Of a stretch of DNA of 64,000 nt, positions 26,236 to 34,837 are shown one piece after another. The position numbers were made by a program, and so were the translations under genes. Origin of the DNA: an uncultured Burkholderiales bacterium (GTDB lineage Bacteria > Pseudomonadota > Gammaproteobacteria > Burkholderiales > Burkholderiaceae_C); contig CAJAYT010000046.1 of assembly GCA_903949285.1 (NCBI GenBank), positions 1 through 64,000 of the forward strand, in the 5' to 3' direction. The notes under the pieces are model-generated. The model was not told the DNA's origin. It searched no databases and saw only the letters and a list, made by a program, of their open reading frames with translations. The first letter of the stretch is position 1; the number at the start of each line of letters is the position of its first letter.

Positions 26236-28884
26236 CTATTTGAGAGCATATAGAGCTGCTTCAGCAATATGAGCAGCATCGACCTGGAAAAACTCCCTGA
26301 GCGCAGATCTCGTATCACTTCGCCCAAATCCATCGGTGCCCAAACACACGTATTTACGCCCTAAGGGCAGGTAGGCCCGGATGGTCTCGGGCAAAGCTCT
26401 GACGTAGTCGCTCGCGGCAACGATAGGGCCTGAACTTTGCATAAGTTGTGTTTCAATGAAAGGTCTTCGGTCTGCTTGCTGACCCTTGATGGCTAATTTT
26501 TCATACTCTAAGCCATCCCTCGCCAGCTCACTCCAACTCGTGACGCTATAAACGTCCGATTCGATTCCTTGATCTTTTAAGATTGTCTGAGCTTTAACGA
26601 CCTCCGTCATGATTGCTCCAGAGCCCATCAAGGTTACGCGTTTAACTTTGGATTTGTTCTTGGCTTTTTCAGATTGATCGGTGCTGGAGAATTTATAGCA
26701 ACCTTTGATGATGTGTTCAGTATTAATATCTTGAAGGCTCGGCTGTTCGTAGTTTTCGTTCATGAGCGTTACGTAATAGAAAACATCCCTTTGTAATTCC
26801 ATCATCTCGTGCATACCGTAATCAATGATGGTTGCCATTTCATAGGCATAAGCTGGATCGTAAGCTCTACAGTTTGGAATAGTTGCAGCTATCAAGTGGC
26901 TCGAGCCGTCTTGGTGTTGTAGACCTTCACCACCCAAAGTAGTTCTTCCAGATGTAGCGCCTAACAAAAATCCTCTAGACCTTTGATCAGCTGCTGCCCA
27001 AATCGCATCTCCCACTCTTTGAAATCCAAACATTGAGTAGTAAATGTAGAACGGCAACATGGGTAGTCCGTGGACGCTGTAACTAGTGGCTGCTGCAGTC
27101 CAACTGGCTATGGCTCCGGCCTCGCTGATTCCTTCCTCTAAGATTTGCCCATCCAAGGCCTCTCTATAACTGAGTACAGATCCTATATCCTCGGGTTCAT
27201 AGCGCTGACCAACACTTGAGTAAATTCCAACTTGTTTGAATAAGTTGGCCATACCAAAAGTTCTGGCCTCATCTGCTACGATGGGTACGATGCGTGGTCC
27301 TAGCGTTGGCTGCTTTAGTAAATTGCCCAGCAACCGAACAAACGCCATCGTGGTTGACATTTCCTTTCCGTTTGCATCAACGGCAAAAGCTGCGTAGGAC
27401 TCAATCTTTGGAATATTTATCACAGGGGCGTCACTAACCCTTTGCGGTATGTATCCTCCAAGTGCGGCGCGCTTTGAGTGTAGGTACTGCATTTCTGCAG
27501 AGTTTTCCTCCGGCTTGTAAAACTCTAGGTCGATGACTTGTTGATCCGTCATAGGAAGGTTAAAGCGGTTCCTAAACTCTATAAGTGCAGCTTCATCGAG
27601 CTTCTTTTGGCTGTGGGTTGTCATCTTGCCTTGACCGGCGCTACCCATGCCGTAGCCTTTCTTGGTGTGGGCCAAGATAACAACAGGTTGTCCGCTATGT
27701 TTAGCGGCTTGTGCATAGGCTGCGTAGATCTTCACCAAATCATGACCGCCTCTTTTGAGCCTGTCAATTTGTTCATCTGTCATGCCCTGTGCAAGTTGCG
27801 CTAATTCTGGATTCTGGCCAAAGAAATGATCCCTGTTGAATCTACCGTCCTTGGCTGCAAAAGTTTGCATTTGTCCATCAACCGTATTGGAAAATGCTCT
27901 AATGAGCGCAGCGTTCACATCCCTTGCAAAAAGTCCATCCCAGTCACTACCCCAAATAAGTTTAATGACTTTCCATCCTGCACCTACAAAGAGTTGCTCT
28001 AGCTCGTCAATGATTCGCCCGTTGCCCCTTACAGGGCCATCCAATCTTTGCAGGTTGCAATTGACCACCCAAATCAGATTATCCAAGCGCTCGCGAGAGG
28101 CGAGTGTTAGCGCACTCATGCTCTCGGGCTCATCCATCTCACCGTCGCCAAATACTCCCCATACTTTTCTGCCCGTGCAGTCGAGTAATTTTCTGTGGGT
28201 CAGGTAACGCATAAAGCGTGCATGGTAAATGGAGCTAATGGGGCCTATACCCATTGAGCCCGTTGGAAATTGCCAAAAATCGGGCATCAACCACGGGTGA
28301 GGATAAGAGCTTAAACCCCGGGCACCTCTAGAAGGTGCTGTGATCTCTTGTCTGTAACTGGACAGATCATTTGCATTCAATCTGCCCTCCAAAAAAGCCC
28401 TTGCATAAACGCCGGGTGCGCTGTGAGGTTGATAGAAAATCAAGTCACCCACTTGAGAGTCATTTCTTGCCTTAAAGAAATGATTAAATCCAACCTCAAA
28501 TAAGTCTGCAGCACTAGCGTAGCTTGAGATGTGACCACCTAATTCCCCGTACGCCGCGTTGGCTCTTGCAACCATTGCTAATGCATTCCAGCGCATCAGC
28601 GAACCCAATTTTTCCTCGATCGCTAAGTCGCCGGGGAATGAGGGCTGTTCTTCAACAGCAATGGTGTTGATGTAGTGGGTCACTAGGTTGGGGGACCACT
28701 TAACACCTAATTTTGAAGACAGAGTATGCAGGGCGTTAAGGATGTAATGTGCTCTATCAGTACCTTGAGACTTCAGGAGTGAAGTAAATGCCTCCAGCCA
28801 TTCGTGGGTTTCACCCGGATCGTTGTCCGTATTCGGCTCTATAGGATGACTGAATAAAGGCGCATTATTGTTTGGTGTATTCAT
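26236..28884 (-). CDS. Homodimeric 2-oxo acid dehydrogenase E1 (AceE/MdeB type), without E2/E3 neighbours
   Basis: An 882-residue AceE-family protein. The thiamine diphosphate motif is visible as GDG at 246-248 and NCN at 275-277. Other AceE landmarks are the SYASAADLFEVGFNHFF segment, FWQFPTGSMGIGP and the second domain with GISEAGA. It decarboxylates pyruvate or a related 2-oxo acid and passes the acyl group to a lipoyl E2. Genuine aceE is usually followed by aceF and lpdA; here the next gene downstream is a beta-barrel gene and no E2 is present. The gene is divergent from an Lrp/AsnC regulator, as in the mdeB-mdeR arrangement I know from Pseudomonas putida, where MdeB acts on 2-oxobutyrate from methionine. 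That is inference: it is either a paralogue for 2-oxobutyrate or the main E1 with a dispersed complex. Confidence 0.85.
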   Translation of the reverse strand: MNTPNNNAPLFSHPIEPNTDNDPGETHEWLEAFTSLLKSQGTDRAHYILNALHTLSSKLGVKWSPNLVTHYINTIAVEEQPSFPGDLAIEEKLGSLMRWNALAMVARANAAYGELGGHISSYASAADLFEVGFNHFFKARNDSQVGDLIFYQPHSAPGVYARAFLEGRLNANDLSSYRQEITAPSRGARGLSSYPHPWLMPDFWQFPTGSMGIGPISSIYHARFMRYLTHRKLLDCTGRKVWGVFGDGEMDEPESMSALTLASRERLDNLIWVVNCNLQRLDGPVRGNGRIIDELEQLFVGAGWKVIKLIWGSDWDGLFARDVNAALIRAFSNTVDGQMQTFAAKDGRFNRDHFFGQNPELAQLAQGMTDEQIDRLKRGGHDLVKIYAAYAQAAKHSGQPVVILAHTKKGYGMGSAGQGKMTTHSQKKLDEAALIEFRNRFNLPMTDQQVIDLEFYKPEENSAEMQYLHSKRAALGGYIPQRVSDAPVINIPKIESYAAFAVDANGKEMSTTMAFVRLLGNLLKQPTLGPRIVPIVADEARTFGMANLFKQVGIYSSVGQRYEPEDIGSVLSYREALDGQILEEGISEAGAIASWTAAATSYSVHGLPMLPFYIYYSMFGFQRVGDAIWAAADQRSRGFLLGATSGRTTLGGEGLQHQDGSSHLIAATIPNCRAYDPAYAYEMATIIDYGMHEMMELQRDVFYYVTLMNENYEQPSLQDINTEHIIKGCYKFSSTDQSEKAKNKSKVKRVTLMGSGAIMTEVVKAQTILKDQGIESDVYSVTSWSELARDGLEYEKLAIKGQQADRRPFIETQLMQSSGPIVAASDYVRALPETIRAYLPLGRKYVCLGTDGFGRSDTRSALREFFQVDAAHIAEAALYALK

Positions 28885-28893
28885 AACGTAACT

Positions 28894-28916
28894 TTATACG
28901 ATATATTGTCGAATAA
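28894..28916. promoter_or_regulatory. Palindromic operator candidate between E1 and Lrp/AsnC genes
   Basis: The arms TTATACGA and TCGAATAA match as a dyad at 7 of 8 positions with a 7-base AT-rich spacer (TATATTG). The centre is about 20 bases upstream of the E1 start codon and about 85 from the Lrp/AsnC start. Lrp/AsnC proteins bind palindromes of about 15 bases with AT-rich centres, so this is a natural site for the adjacent regulator. Confidence 0.5.
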
Positions 28917-28988
28917 TATGCTTTTTATCCCCGGAATTGGATGTTTTGAGGTATAAAATTCTGTTAATTTTAGAAAATGAAGAATTAA

Positions 28989-29462
28989 ATGAATTTAGAT
29001 GCGGTTGATTTGAAAATCCTCGAACAGCTCCAAGAGGACAGCTCTTTGACAAACGTGGAGTTGGCAAAGAGGGTTCACCTATCAGCTTCTCCGTGCCTGA
29101 TGCGCGTTAAAGCATTAGAGAGCCAAGGGGTCATAAAGCGTTATGTTGCTTTATCTGATCCGCACAAACTAGGCTTAGGACTGAATGTTTTTATATCAAT
29201 AAGCTTAAAAGAGCAATCCAAGCTTGCACTTTCTGAATTTGAAGCTAGCATTTGTAAGCACGAGGAGGTGATGGAGTGTTATTTGATGACTGGTGATAGT
29301 GACTATTTGATCCGCGTCGCTGTGGCCGATATTGCAGCCCTTGAGCGGTTTATTTTGGAGCGGCTTACGCCCATTCCTGGAATTGAGAAAATAAGATCGA
29401 GTTTTGCATTAAAGCAAGTTCGTTACAAAACAGCCTTACCCCTTAAATCTATAGTCTCATAA
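28989..29462 (+). CDS. Lrp/AsnC-family regulator (MdeR-like position)
   Basis: A 157-residue regulator. The N-terminal helix-turn-helix (about 2-50; LDAVDLKILEQLQ and ELAKRVHLSASPCLMRVKALE) precedes the RAM/AsnC effector domain (about 65-145; VMECYLMTGDSDYLIRVAVADIAALERF). Such proteins bind amino acids and form octamers around DNA. The divergent arrangement with the E1 gene, 104 bases apart, and the dyad between them suggest local control by methionine or a branched-chain amino acid; the effector is inference. mreB follows on the same strand 63 bases downstream. Confidence 0.87.
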   Translation: MNLDAVDLKILEQLQEDSSLTNVELAKRVHLSASPCLMRVKALESQGVIKRYVALSDPHKLGLGLNVFISISLKEQSKLALSEFEASICKHEEVMECYLMTGDSDYLIRVAVADIAALERFILERLTPIPGIEKIRSSFALKQVRYKTALPLKSIVS

Positions 29463-29525
29463 ACAGTTAGAATTTGACAAATTTTATTATCTGCTGAGTA
29501 CGCAATTCACACAAAGGGACCTTTA

Positions 29526-30569
29526 ATGTTAGAAAAATTTGTAAAAATTCTTTCTAAAGATATGGCGATTGATTTAGGAACCGCGAACACGTTGATCTAT
29601 GTTTCTGGTCAAGGTGTGATTCTGGATGAGCCCTCGGTAGTTGTCGTTAAAAACGAAGGTGGATTTAGGGCTAAGCGCACTGTTTTAGCGGTGGGTAATG
29701 AGGCAAAGTCAATGATCGGGCGAGTGCCAGCTGGACTAGAGGCTATCCGCCCGATGAAGGACGGGGTCATAGCCGACTTTACGGTCACAGAATTGATGAT
29801 CAAATATTTCATCAAAAAAATTTACAAAAACTCACTTCTTCGCCCCAGTCCACGCATTGTGATTTGTGTGCCATGTGGATCTACGCAAGTCGAGCGAAGA
29901 GCTATCAGAGAGTCCGCTCTTGGTGCTGGTGCCTCGCAAGTTTTTCTCTTGGAAGAGCCACTCGCCGCTGCTATCGGTGCTGGAATCAACATATCCGAAG
30001 CAGTGGGTTCTATGGTGGTCGATATTGGTGGAGGGACTACTGAGATAGGTGTAATCTCCTTAGGGGGCATGGTCTACAAATCGGGCGTAAGAGTTGGTGG
30101 CGATAAATTTGACGAAGCCATTGTCACTTACGTTAGACGTAATTACGGTATCTTGATTGGGGATCAAACAGCAGAGACCTTAAAGATCAAGATTGGTATG
30201 GCTTATCCTGGTCTAGAGGTGCTTGAAATGGAAGTTAATGGGCGCAACTTAAACCAGGGCATGCCCCAAAGCTTCACGATCACCTCGTCCGAGATTATGG
30301 AGGCTTTGACGGATCCTGTGAATGAACTGGTTACAGCCATAAAATTAGCGTTGGAGAATACCCCTCCAGAATTAGGAGCAGATATTTCTGAGCGGGGAGT
30401 GATGATGACCGGTGGAGGAGCCCTATTAAGGGGCTTAGACCGTTTGGTGCAAGAGGAGACGGGCCTGCCCGTTCTAATCGCTGAGGACCCCTTGGGTTGT
30501 GTAGCTAGGGGTTGCGGTATGGTTTTGGATAATTTAGATGCATCTGTCAATATCTTCTCTAATGATTGA
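29526..30569 (+). CDS. mreB: MreB-family actin homologue, without mreCD
   Basis: A 347-residue bacterial actin. The phosphate-1 motif [11 protein letters not shown] (17-27), phosphate-2 [15 protein letters not shown] and adenosine motif [11 protein letters not shown] are intact, with the [12 protein letters not shown] and [12 protein letters not shown] family stretches. It has an AAGGGA-like ribosome site before the ATG. Normal mreB is followed by mreC and mreD; here a DUF2798 gene follows and no mreCD is near. It may therefore be a second MreB paralogue or the sole copy separated from its operon. The N-terminus [16 protein letters not shown] differs from the common MFGFLR-type start of Burkholderiales MreB (from memory), which favours a paralogue. 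Confidence 0.85.
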   Translation: MLEKFVKILSKDMAIDLGTANTLIYVSGQGVILDEPSVVVVKNEGGFRAKRTVLAVGNEAKSMIGRVPAGLEAIRPMKDGVIADFTVTELMIKYFIKKIYKNSLLRPSPRIVICVPCGSTQVERRAIRESALGAGASQVFLLEEPLAAAIGAGINISEAVGSMVVDIGGGTTEIGVISLGGMVYKSGVRVGGDKFDEAIVTYVRRNYGILIGDQTAETLKIKIGMAYPGLEVLEMEVNGRNLNQGMPQSFTITSSEIMEALTDPVNELVTAIKLALENTPPELGADISERGVMMTGGGALLRGLDRLVQEETGLPVLIAEDPLGCVARGCGMVLDNLDASVNIFSND

Positions 30570-30602
30570 TACGGCTTGCTTTCTTCTGCATGCTGTGTGC
30601 GA

Positions 30603-30866
30603 ATGCGCCGAGCCTTCGCTTTACTGATGTTTGCAAAACCTATTGTTGTATTTGCGGTGTTCATGGGCTTTTTCACATCGCTCACCCTAACGGGGATCAT
30701 TACCCTAATCAGGCAGGGATACGGAGAACAATTTTTTGGACAATGGAGCCAACTTTGGTCACTGGCCTATCCTGTTGCTGTCGTTTGTATAGTTATATAC
30801 CGCCCCATTGCAAACTACCTAACCCAACGGTTTTTAGAAATAACGGAAACTCGGCGTTATGACTAA
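30603..30866 (+). CDS. DUF2798 small membrane protein
   Basis: An 87-residue protein starting at the ATG at 30603 (MRRAFALLMFAKPIVVF); a TTG further upstream is possible. Two membrane helices lie near 8-30 and 48-70. The sequence carries the P-I-V-V-F and SLTLTGIITLI layout of DUF2798 proteins, whose function is unknown. It starts 34 bases after the mreB stop on the same strand. The stop codon overlaps a 7-base tandem repeat, listed separately. Confidence 0.7.
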   Translation: MRRAFALLMFAKPIVVFAVFMGFFTSLTLTGIITLIRQGYGEQFFGQWSQLWSLAYPVAVVCIVIYRPIANYLTQRFLEITETRRYD

Positions 30867-30881
30867 CGACTAGCGACTAGC
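30861..30881. repeat. 7-base tandem repeat at the DUF2798 stop codon
   Basis: Three consecutive copies of the heptamer GACTA(A/G)C. The first copy contains the stop codon TAA. It looks like slippage-type duplication in the 3' end of the gene. It is directly followed by the structured region at 30904-30973. Confidence 0.5.
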
Positions 30882-30903
30882 GTCTAAATTGACTCCAGTA
30901 CTT

Positions 30904-30973
30904 GATTCCAAAGACTAGCCTGAAACAATTTGAGTAGTCTTGAGTTAGCTCTAGCAGAGCGTTAGTTGGAATC
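30904..30973. other. Multi-branch inverted-repeat region, possible structured RNA or terminator
   Basis: An outer pair GATTCCAA and TTGGAATC (8 perfect bases, 30904-30911 and 30966-30973) encloses two hairpins: AGACTA/TAGTCT with a 17-base loop, and GCTCT/AGAGC with a 3-base loop. Together they can form a three-way junction of 70 bases. It lies in the gap between converging DUF2798 and Bug-receptor genes. There is no clean T-run. Confidence 0.4.
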
Positions 30974-31015
30974 TTTAACTTAGGTGTTGTTAATTACAAA
31001 TCCATGCACAAAATC

Positions 31016-32044
31016 TTAGTCTTCAACCATGTTGGACTGCTTAATCACCATAGCTAATTTCGTTCGCTCAGCGTTTATAAACTGGCTAAAACTCTCTCTA
31101 GTGCCTCCGACGGGCTCAATTCCCCCTGTGCGCAAACGACTTGCGGTCGCTTCATCTTTCATTCCTGCATCAATGGCTTTGGCCATCGCATCGAGGATAG
31201 CTTCCGGGGTACCTTTAGGTGCATGAACACCAGCCCAGTGTGCCATTTTTAATTCTGTAAAACCCTGCTCGACAGCCGTTTTGAGCTCCGGGAGTGCGGT
31301 TAAACGTTGTGTCCAAGTGGTTGCAAGGGCGCGAATACGTCCACTTTTTAGGTGAGGCAAAACAATGTTACTTGCCTCAGAGGTCGCATCAACTTGCGCA
31401 CCAATAACTGCATTTAAAGATTCAGATCCGCTCTTAAATGGAACGGCTTTGAAGTTAGCGTTGTGTTTAAGATTAAGAAGTTCTGCGACAAAGTGGGGTG
31501 TACTGCCTGAACCTGCGGTGGAAAAATTCAGACCATTTGCCGTTTGAGACTTTTGAACCAAATCTTTTAGGCTCATATAAGGCGAGCTCTCAGGCACGAT
31601 GATGATCGAGGGTGCAAGGGCTATCATCGCAACAGGTACAAGATCAGTGTCTTTATAGGGCATTGATTTTTTGATCAAGCTGTTTGTAATGACGCCTGAG
31701 GCACTAATTAAAAAGGTGTATCCGTCCGGTGGGCTTTTGGATACAAAGTCAGCGCCTAAAGTGGTTCCACCACCGGGTTTGTTATCGATTAATATGACTT
31801 GTTTTAGATACTTCGCTGCACCTTCACCCCCAGCCCGTCCAATCAAATCATTGGCGCCTCCCGCGGAGAAGGGAACAACAAAGTGAATTTGTTTACTTGG
31901 CCAGGCCGCGGTAGCTGCTTGACTGGTAAAAGCACTCATTCCAGTCAGTCCACCTAATAATCCTTTGCTTAGTGCCTCAAGTGAGATAGCGCTTTGGATA
32001 ACTTTCTTTAATACTCTGCGACGACCGTTGGATTCATTCAGCAT
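31016..32044 (-). CDS. Bug/TctC-family tripartite tricarboxylate-type receptor
   Basis: A 342-residue periplasmic receptor of the Bug family. A twin-arginine-like start (NGRRRVLKKV) and a hydrophobic stretch precede the mature protein at about residue 45. Bug motifs include WPSKQIHFVVPFSAGGANDLIGR and the ligand loop VILIDNKPGGGTTLGADFV. Bug proteins deliver citrate, carboxylates or aromatic acids to TctAB membrane partners, which are not in the window; such orphan receptors are abundant in Burkholderiales. It lies 69 bases downstream of livF on the same strand, so it might be read through from the Liv operon. Ligand unknown. Confidence 0.88.
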   Translation of the reverse strand: MLNESNGRRRVLKKVIQSAISLEALSKGLLGGLTGMSAFTSQAATAAWPSKQIHFVVPFSAGGANDLIGRAGGEGAAKYLKQVILIDNKPGGGTTLGADFVSKSPPDGYTFLISASGVITNSLIKKSMPYKDTDLVPVAMIALAPSIIIVPESSPYMSLKDLVQKSQTANGLNFSTAGSGSTPHFVAELLNLKHNANFKAVPFKSGSESLNAVIGAQVDATSEASNIVLPHLKSGRIRALATTWTQRLTALPELKTAVEQGFTELKMAHWAGVHAPKGTPEAILDAMAKAIDAGMKDEATASRLRTGGIEPVGGTRESFSQFINAERTKLAMVIKQSNMVED

Positions 32045-32113
32045 GATTTGAAAATCTCCATGGATGGAAAAAAAGAGGAGCTGATGAGCAACGCTTTGTG
32101 CCAGCAGTTAACC

Positions 32114-32842
32114 TTAGTGATGTGAACCAGTGCCCAAGTAGGCGGCCTTAACGGCGGGATCATTTTTCAGTTGCTCGGCTTCACCGTGCACTGAAATTTT
32201 CCCGTTTTCAAGCACATACCCATAATCAGCTACGTTTAATGCAGCCGCAGCAAATTGCTCTACAAGCAGCATGGTAACCCCTTCGCTTTTTAGGCGTTGG
32301 ATGATTTTGAAAACTTCTTCAACCAAAATAGGCGCAAGTCCCATTGAGGGCTCATCTAAGAGAACCACTTCTGGGTTGAGCATAACAGCGCGAGCCATCG
32401 CTAACATTTGTTGCTCACCCCCGGACAAAGTCCCCGCCAGTTGGTTGCGACGCTCTTGAAGTCTAGGGAACAATTCCATTGCACGTTCTAAGTCGCCTTT
32501 CACATCACCTTTGGGGCGACTTCCTGTCAGTCTGGGAAATGCACCCAGGAGTAAGTTATCGGTTACGCTCATGGTGGAGAAAACGCGCCGTCCTTCTGGA
32601 GAGTGCGCAAGCCCTAATTTAGCAATCTGGTTGGACTCTAGGCCCTGGATGCTTTTGCCGTTCAAGGTAATTGTCCCCGCGGTGGGCTTAATCATTCCCG
32701 AAATTGCCCTCATTGTGGTTGTTTTACCGGCCCCGTTGGAGCCGATGAGGGTCACTACTTTGCCTTTTGGTACGTTGATAGATATGCCTTGAAGGACGAG
32801 GACCTTCCCATATCCGGCTTGTAAGTTCTCAATGTTTAACAT
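32114..32842 (-). CDS. livF: Branched-chain amino acid ABC transporter ATPase, LivF type
   Basis: A 242-residue ATPase. Walker A is GSNGAGKTT (about 34-42), the signature is LSGGEQQMLAMAR, and Walker B is VVLLDEPSMGLAP with the H-loop equivalent in LLVEQFAAAAL. It pairs with the LivG half of the fused LivM-LivG protein in a heteromeric import motor for amino acids or related ligands. It is the last Liv gene of the minus-strand cluster, 64 bases after the fused gene. Order is receptor-livH-livMG-livF. Confidence 0.9.
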   Translation of the reverse strand: MLNIENLQAGYGKVLVLQGISINVPKGKVVTLIGSNGAGKTTTMRAISGMIKPTAGTITLNGKSIQGLESNQIAKLGLAHSPEGRRVFSTMSVTDNLLLGAFPRLTGSRPKGDVKGDLERAMELFPRLQERRNQLAGTLSGGEQQMLAMARAVMLNPEVVLLDEPSMGLAPILVEEVFKIIQRLKSEGVTMLLVEQFAAAALNVADYGYVLENGKISVHGEAEQLKNDPAVKAAYLGTGSHH

Positions 32843-32906
32843 GCTAAATGTGCTCTCGTATTAATCGGTTGTGGGATTTAAAAATTTCAAATTGACACTT
32901 ATAGAT

Positions 32907-34835
32907 TTAGGCCGGTGTTGCACCCAAATAAGCTTCAACGACTCGGGGATCTGCTTGAATATCAACAGGCTTTCCGTCAGCAATTTTTTGTCCAAAATCC
33001 AAAACACTAACTCGGTCGCAAATGCTCATCACCATATCCATATGATGTTCAATCAAGATCACAGTTATTCCACTTTCTTTGATTTTGCGAATGATGTTGA
33101 CCAACTCCTTGATGTCCGGAGAGGTCAGTCCTGCAGCGGGTTCGTCAAGCAACAAAAGCTGAGGGTCTAGAGCCAGTGCGCGTGCAATTTCTAAGAGGCG
33201 TTGGCGCCCGTAGGGTAAATTTCTTGCCTCTTCAAACGCCAAGTCCGCAAGTCCAACAAACTGCAATAAGCCGTATGCCTTTTGAGTTGCTGTTTGTTCT
33301 TCGTGGGAGTAACGAGGTGTGTGCAGTGCAATATCAAGTAAATTGCTTTCGAATGTGTGATGTAAACCCACCAAAACGTTTTGTAGGGCAGTCATCTCCC
33401 CAAAGAGTTGAACGTTTTGAAAGGTCCTTGCTATTCCTGATAATGCAATTTCAGAGGAGGTGCGTCCGATGATGGTTTTGCCCTCAAAATCAATTTGTCC
33501 TGCAGTTGGGTGATAAATGCCTGTAAGCACATTCATCATTGTGCTCTTACCCGAGCCGTTGGGACCGATTAGGCCGTGAATAGTTCCGCGCTCAACAGTT
33601 AAGCTCACATCATTGATAGCCTTTAAACCACCAAATTGCATCAAAATATTTTCTGCTTCCAAAATATTCTTTGTAGCTGAGGTACTTTGATGGTGACTGA
33701 TGCCGTTCACAGCATGGATTGAAGTGCCTAAATCGATAGACTCTGTTTTGTGATTACGTTTGAATGCATTTTTGAAAAAGCCAATAATGCCGTCTTGCAA
33801 ATAATAAACGACAAATAAAATCATCAATCCAAAAATAGATAATCTCCAGTCAGTGATGTTTGTCAATACGAAGGAGAAGGCGGCAAGTGAGCAAGTACCT
33901 ATCACGGGTACTAAAGTGGATTGGATTGATGTGCGCTTTCTACTAACAGCTATGACCGCACCAATGAATATTGCTGCAGCAAGTGTGGACGATACGATTT
34001 GAAATGTACCCAAATCATCAAGCAACTTGGGAAGTAACACGATGATTGCAGCCCCAAGGATGGATCCTGATCGAGTCTTGCGCCCCCCCATGATCGTCGC
34101 AAGTAGGAACAAAACTGTTAATTCAAAGTTATAGGTGTTTGGGGAGATGTACTGCTCTGAATAGGCATACAAGCTACCCGCAAGGCCAGCAAATCCTGCA
34201 CTGATGACGAATGCCAAAACTTTGTATTTGTAGACGGAAACTCCCATACAGTCTGATGCTATGGGGCTACCTCTCAAAGCTTCAAAAGCGCGACCTAATT
34301 GTGATTTGAGAATTCTGTGAACAACCAAAAGCGATAGGGCTAGGAAAAAGCAAACGACCCAGTAATAGGCCTGATCATCTAATTTGTAGCTGCCAATTGT
34401 GGCTTTGGAAATCTTGATACCCATAGGACCCTCTGTCATAAAGGTCATCTCATTGATCAAGATTTGAATAATCGTCCCAAAGGCTAGTGTTACCATTGCC
34501 AAATAAGGCCCCGATACCCTGAGTGCTGGCAAAGCCAGGACAGCGCCGAAAAGCGCAGTGATCAAGATACCCATTGGTAAGATGAGCCAAATAGGGGCAG
34601 AAAACTTTAAGAATAAAACGCCTACTGTATAAGCTCCAATTCCAAATAGCCCGGAATGACCCAGGGAGACTTGGCCTGTATATCCCACCACAATGTCTAG
34701 TCCAAACAGTAATATGGAGTAGATCATGATCGTCTCGATCAGGTGGATGTAGTAAGGGTTATGGTTAACGAGTGGCACCATGACCAGGGCCGCAAAACCA
34801 ATCAGCGCAATGATCCAATTATTCTTATTTGTCAT
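32907..34835 (-). CDS. Fused LivM permease and LivG ATPase
   Basis: A 642-residue protein combining two Liv parts. Residues 1 to about 375 form a LivM-type permease with 9 to 10 helices and the SLGHSGLFGIGAY, GPYLAMVTLAFG and GLAGSLYAYSEQYI motifs. After a hydrophilic linker, residues about 390-642 form a LivG-type ATPase with Walker A GPNGSGKST (about 421-429), signature LPYGRQRLLEIAR, Walker B LLLLDEPAAGL and the IEHHMDM H-loop. Fusions of this kind are known in Burkholderiales and fix one permease and one ATPase to each other. The permease C-terminus holds an extra hydrophobic stretch (about 310-355) beyond the usual LivM end. It starts 2 bases after the livH stop in transcription order. 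Confidence 0.9.
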   Translation of the reverse strand: MTNKNNWIIALIGFAALVMVPLVNHNPYYIHLIETIMIYSILLFGLDIVVGYTGQVSLGHSGLFGIGAYTVGVLFLKFSAPIWLILPMGILITALFGAVLALPALRVSGPYLAMVTLAFGTIIQILINEMTFMTEGPMGIKISKATIGSYKLDDQAYYWVVCFFLALSLLVVHRILKSQLGRAFEALRGSPIASDCMGVSVYKYKVLAFVISAGFAGLAGSLYAYSEQYISPNTYNFELTVLFLLATIMGGRKTRSGSILGAAIIVLLPKLLDDLGTFQIVSSTLAAAIFIGAVIAVSRKRTSIQSTLVPVIGTCSLAAFSFVLTNITDWRLSIFGLMILFVVYYLQDGIIGFFKNAFKRNHKTESIDLGTSIHAVNGISHHQSTSATKNILEAENILMQFGGLKAINDVSLTVERGTIHGLIGPNGSGKSTMMNVLTGIYHPTAGQIDFEGKTIIGRTSSEIALSGIARTFQNVQLFGEMTALQNVLVGLHHTFESNLLDIALHTPRYSHEEQTATQKAYGLLQFVGLADLAFEEARNLPYGRQRLLEIARALALDPQLLLLDEPAAGLTSPDIKELVNIIRKIKESGITVILIEHHMDMVMSICDRVSVLDFGQKIADGKPVDIQADPRVVEAYLGATPA

Positions 34836-34837
34836 GA

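Noticed and set aside
32907-34835. LivM-LivG fusion as a sequencing frameshift
   Set aside because: The reading frame is continuous with a proper linker and both domains complete, and such fusions are known in this group.
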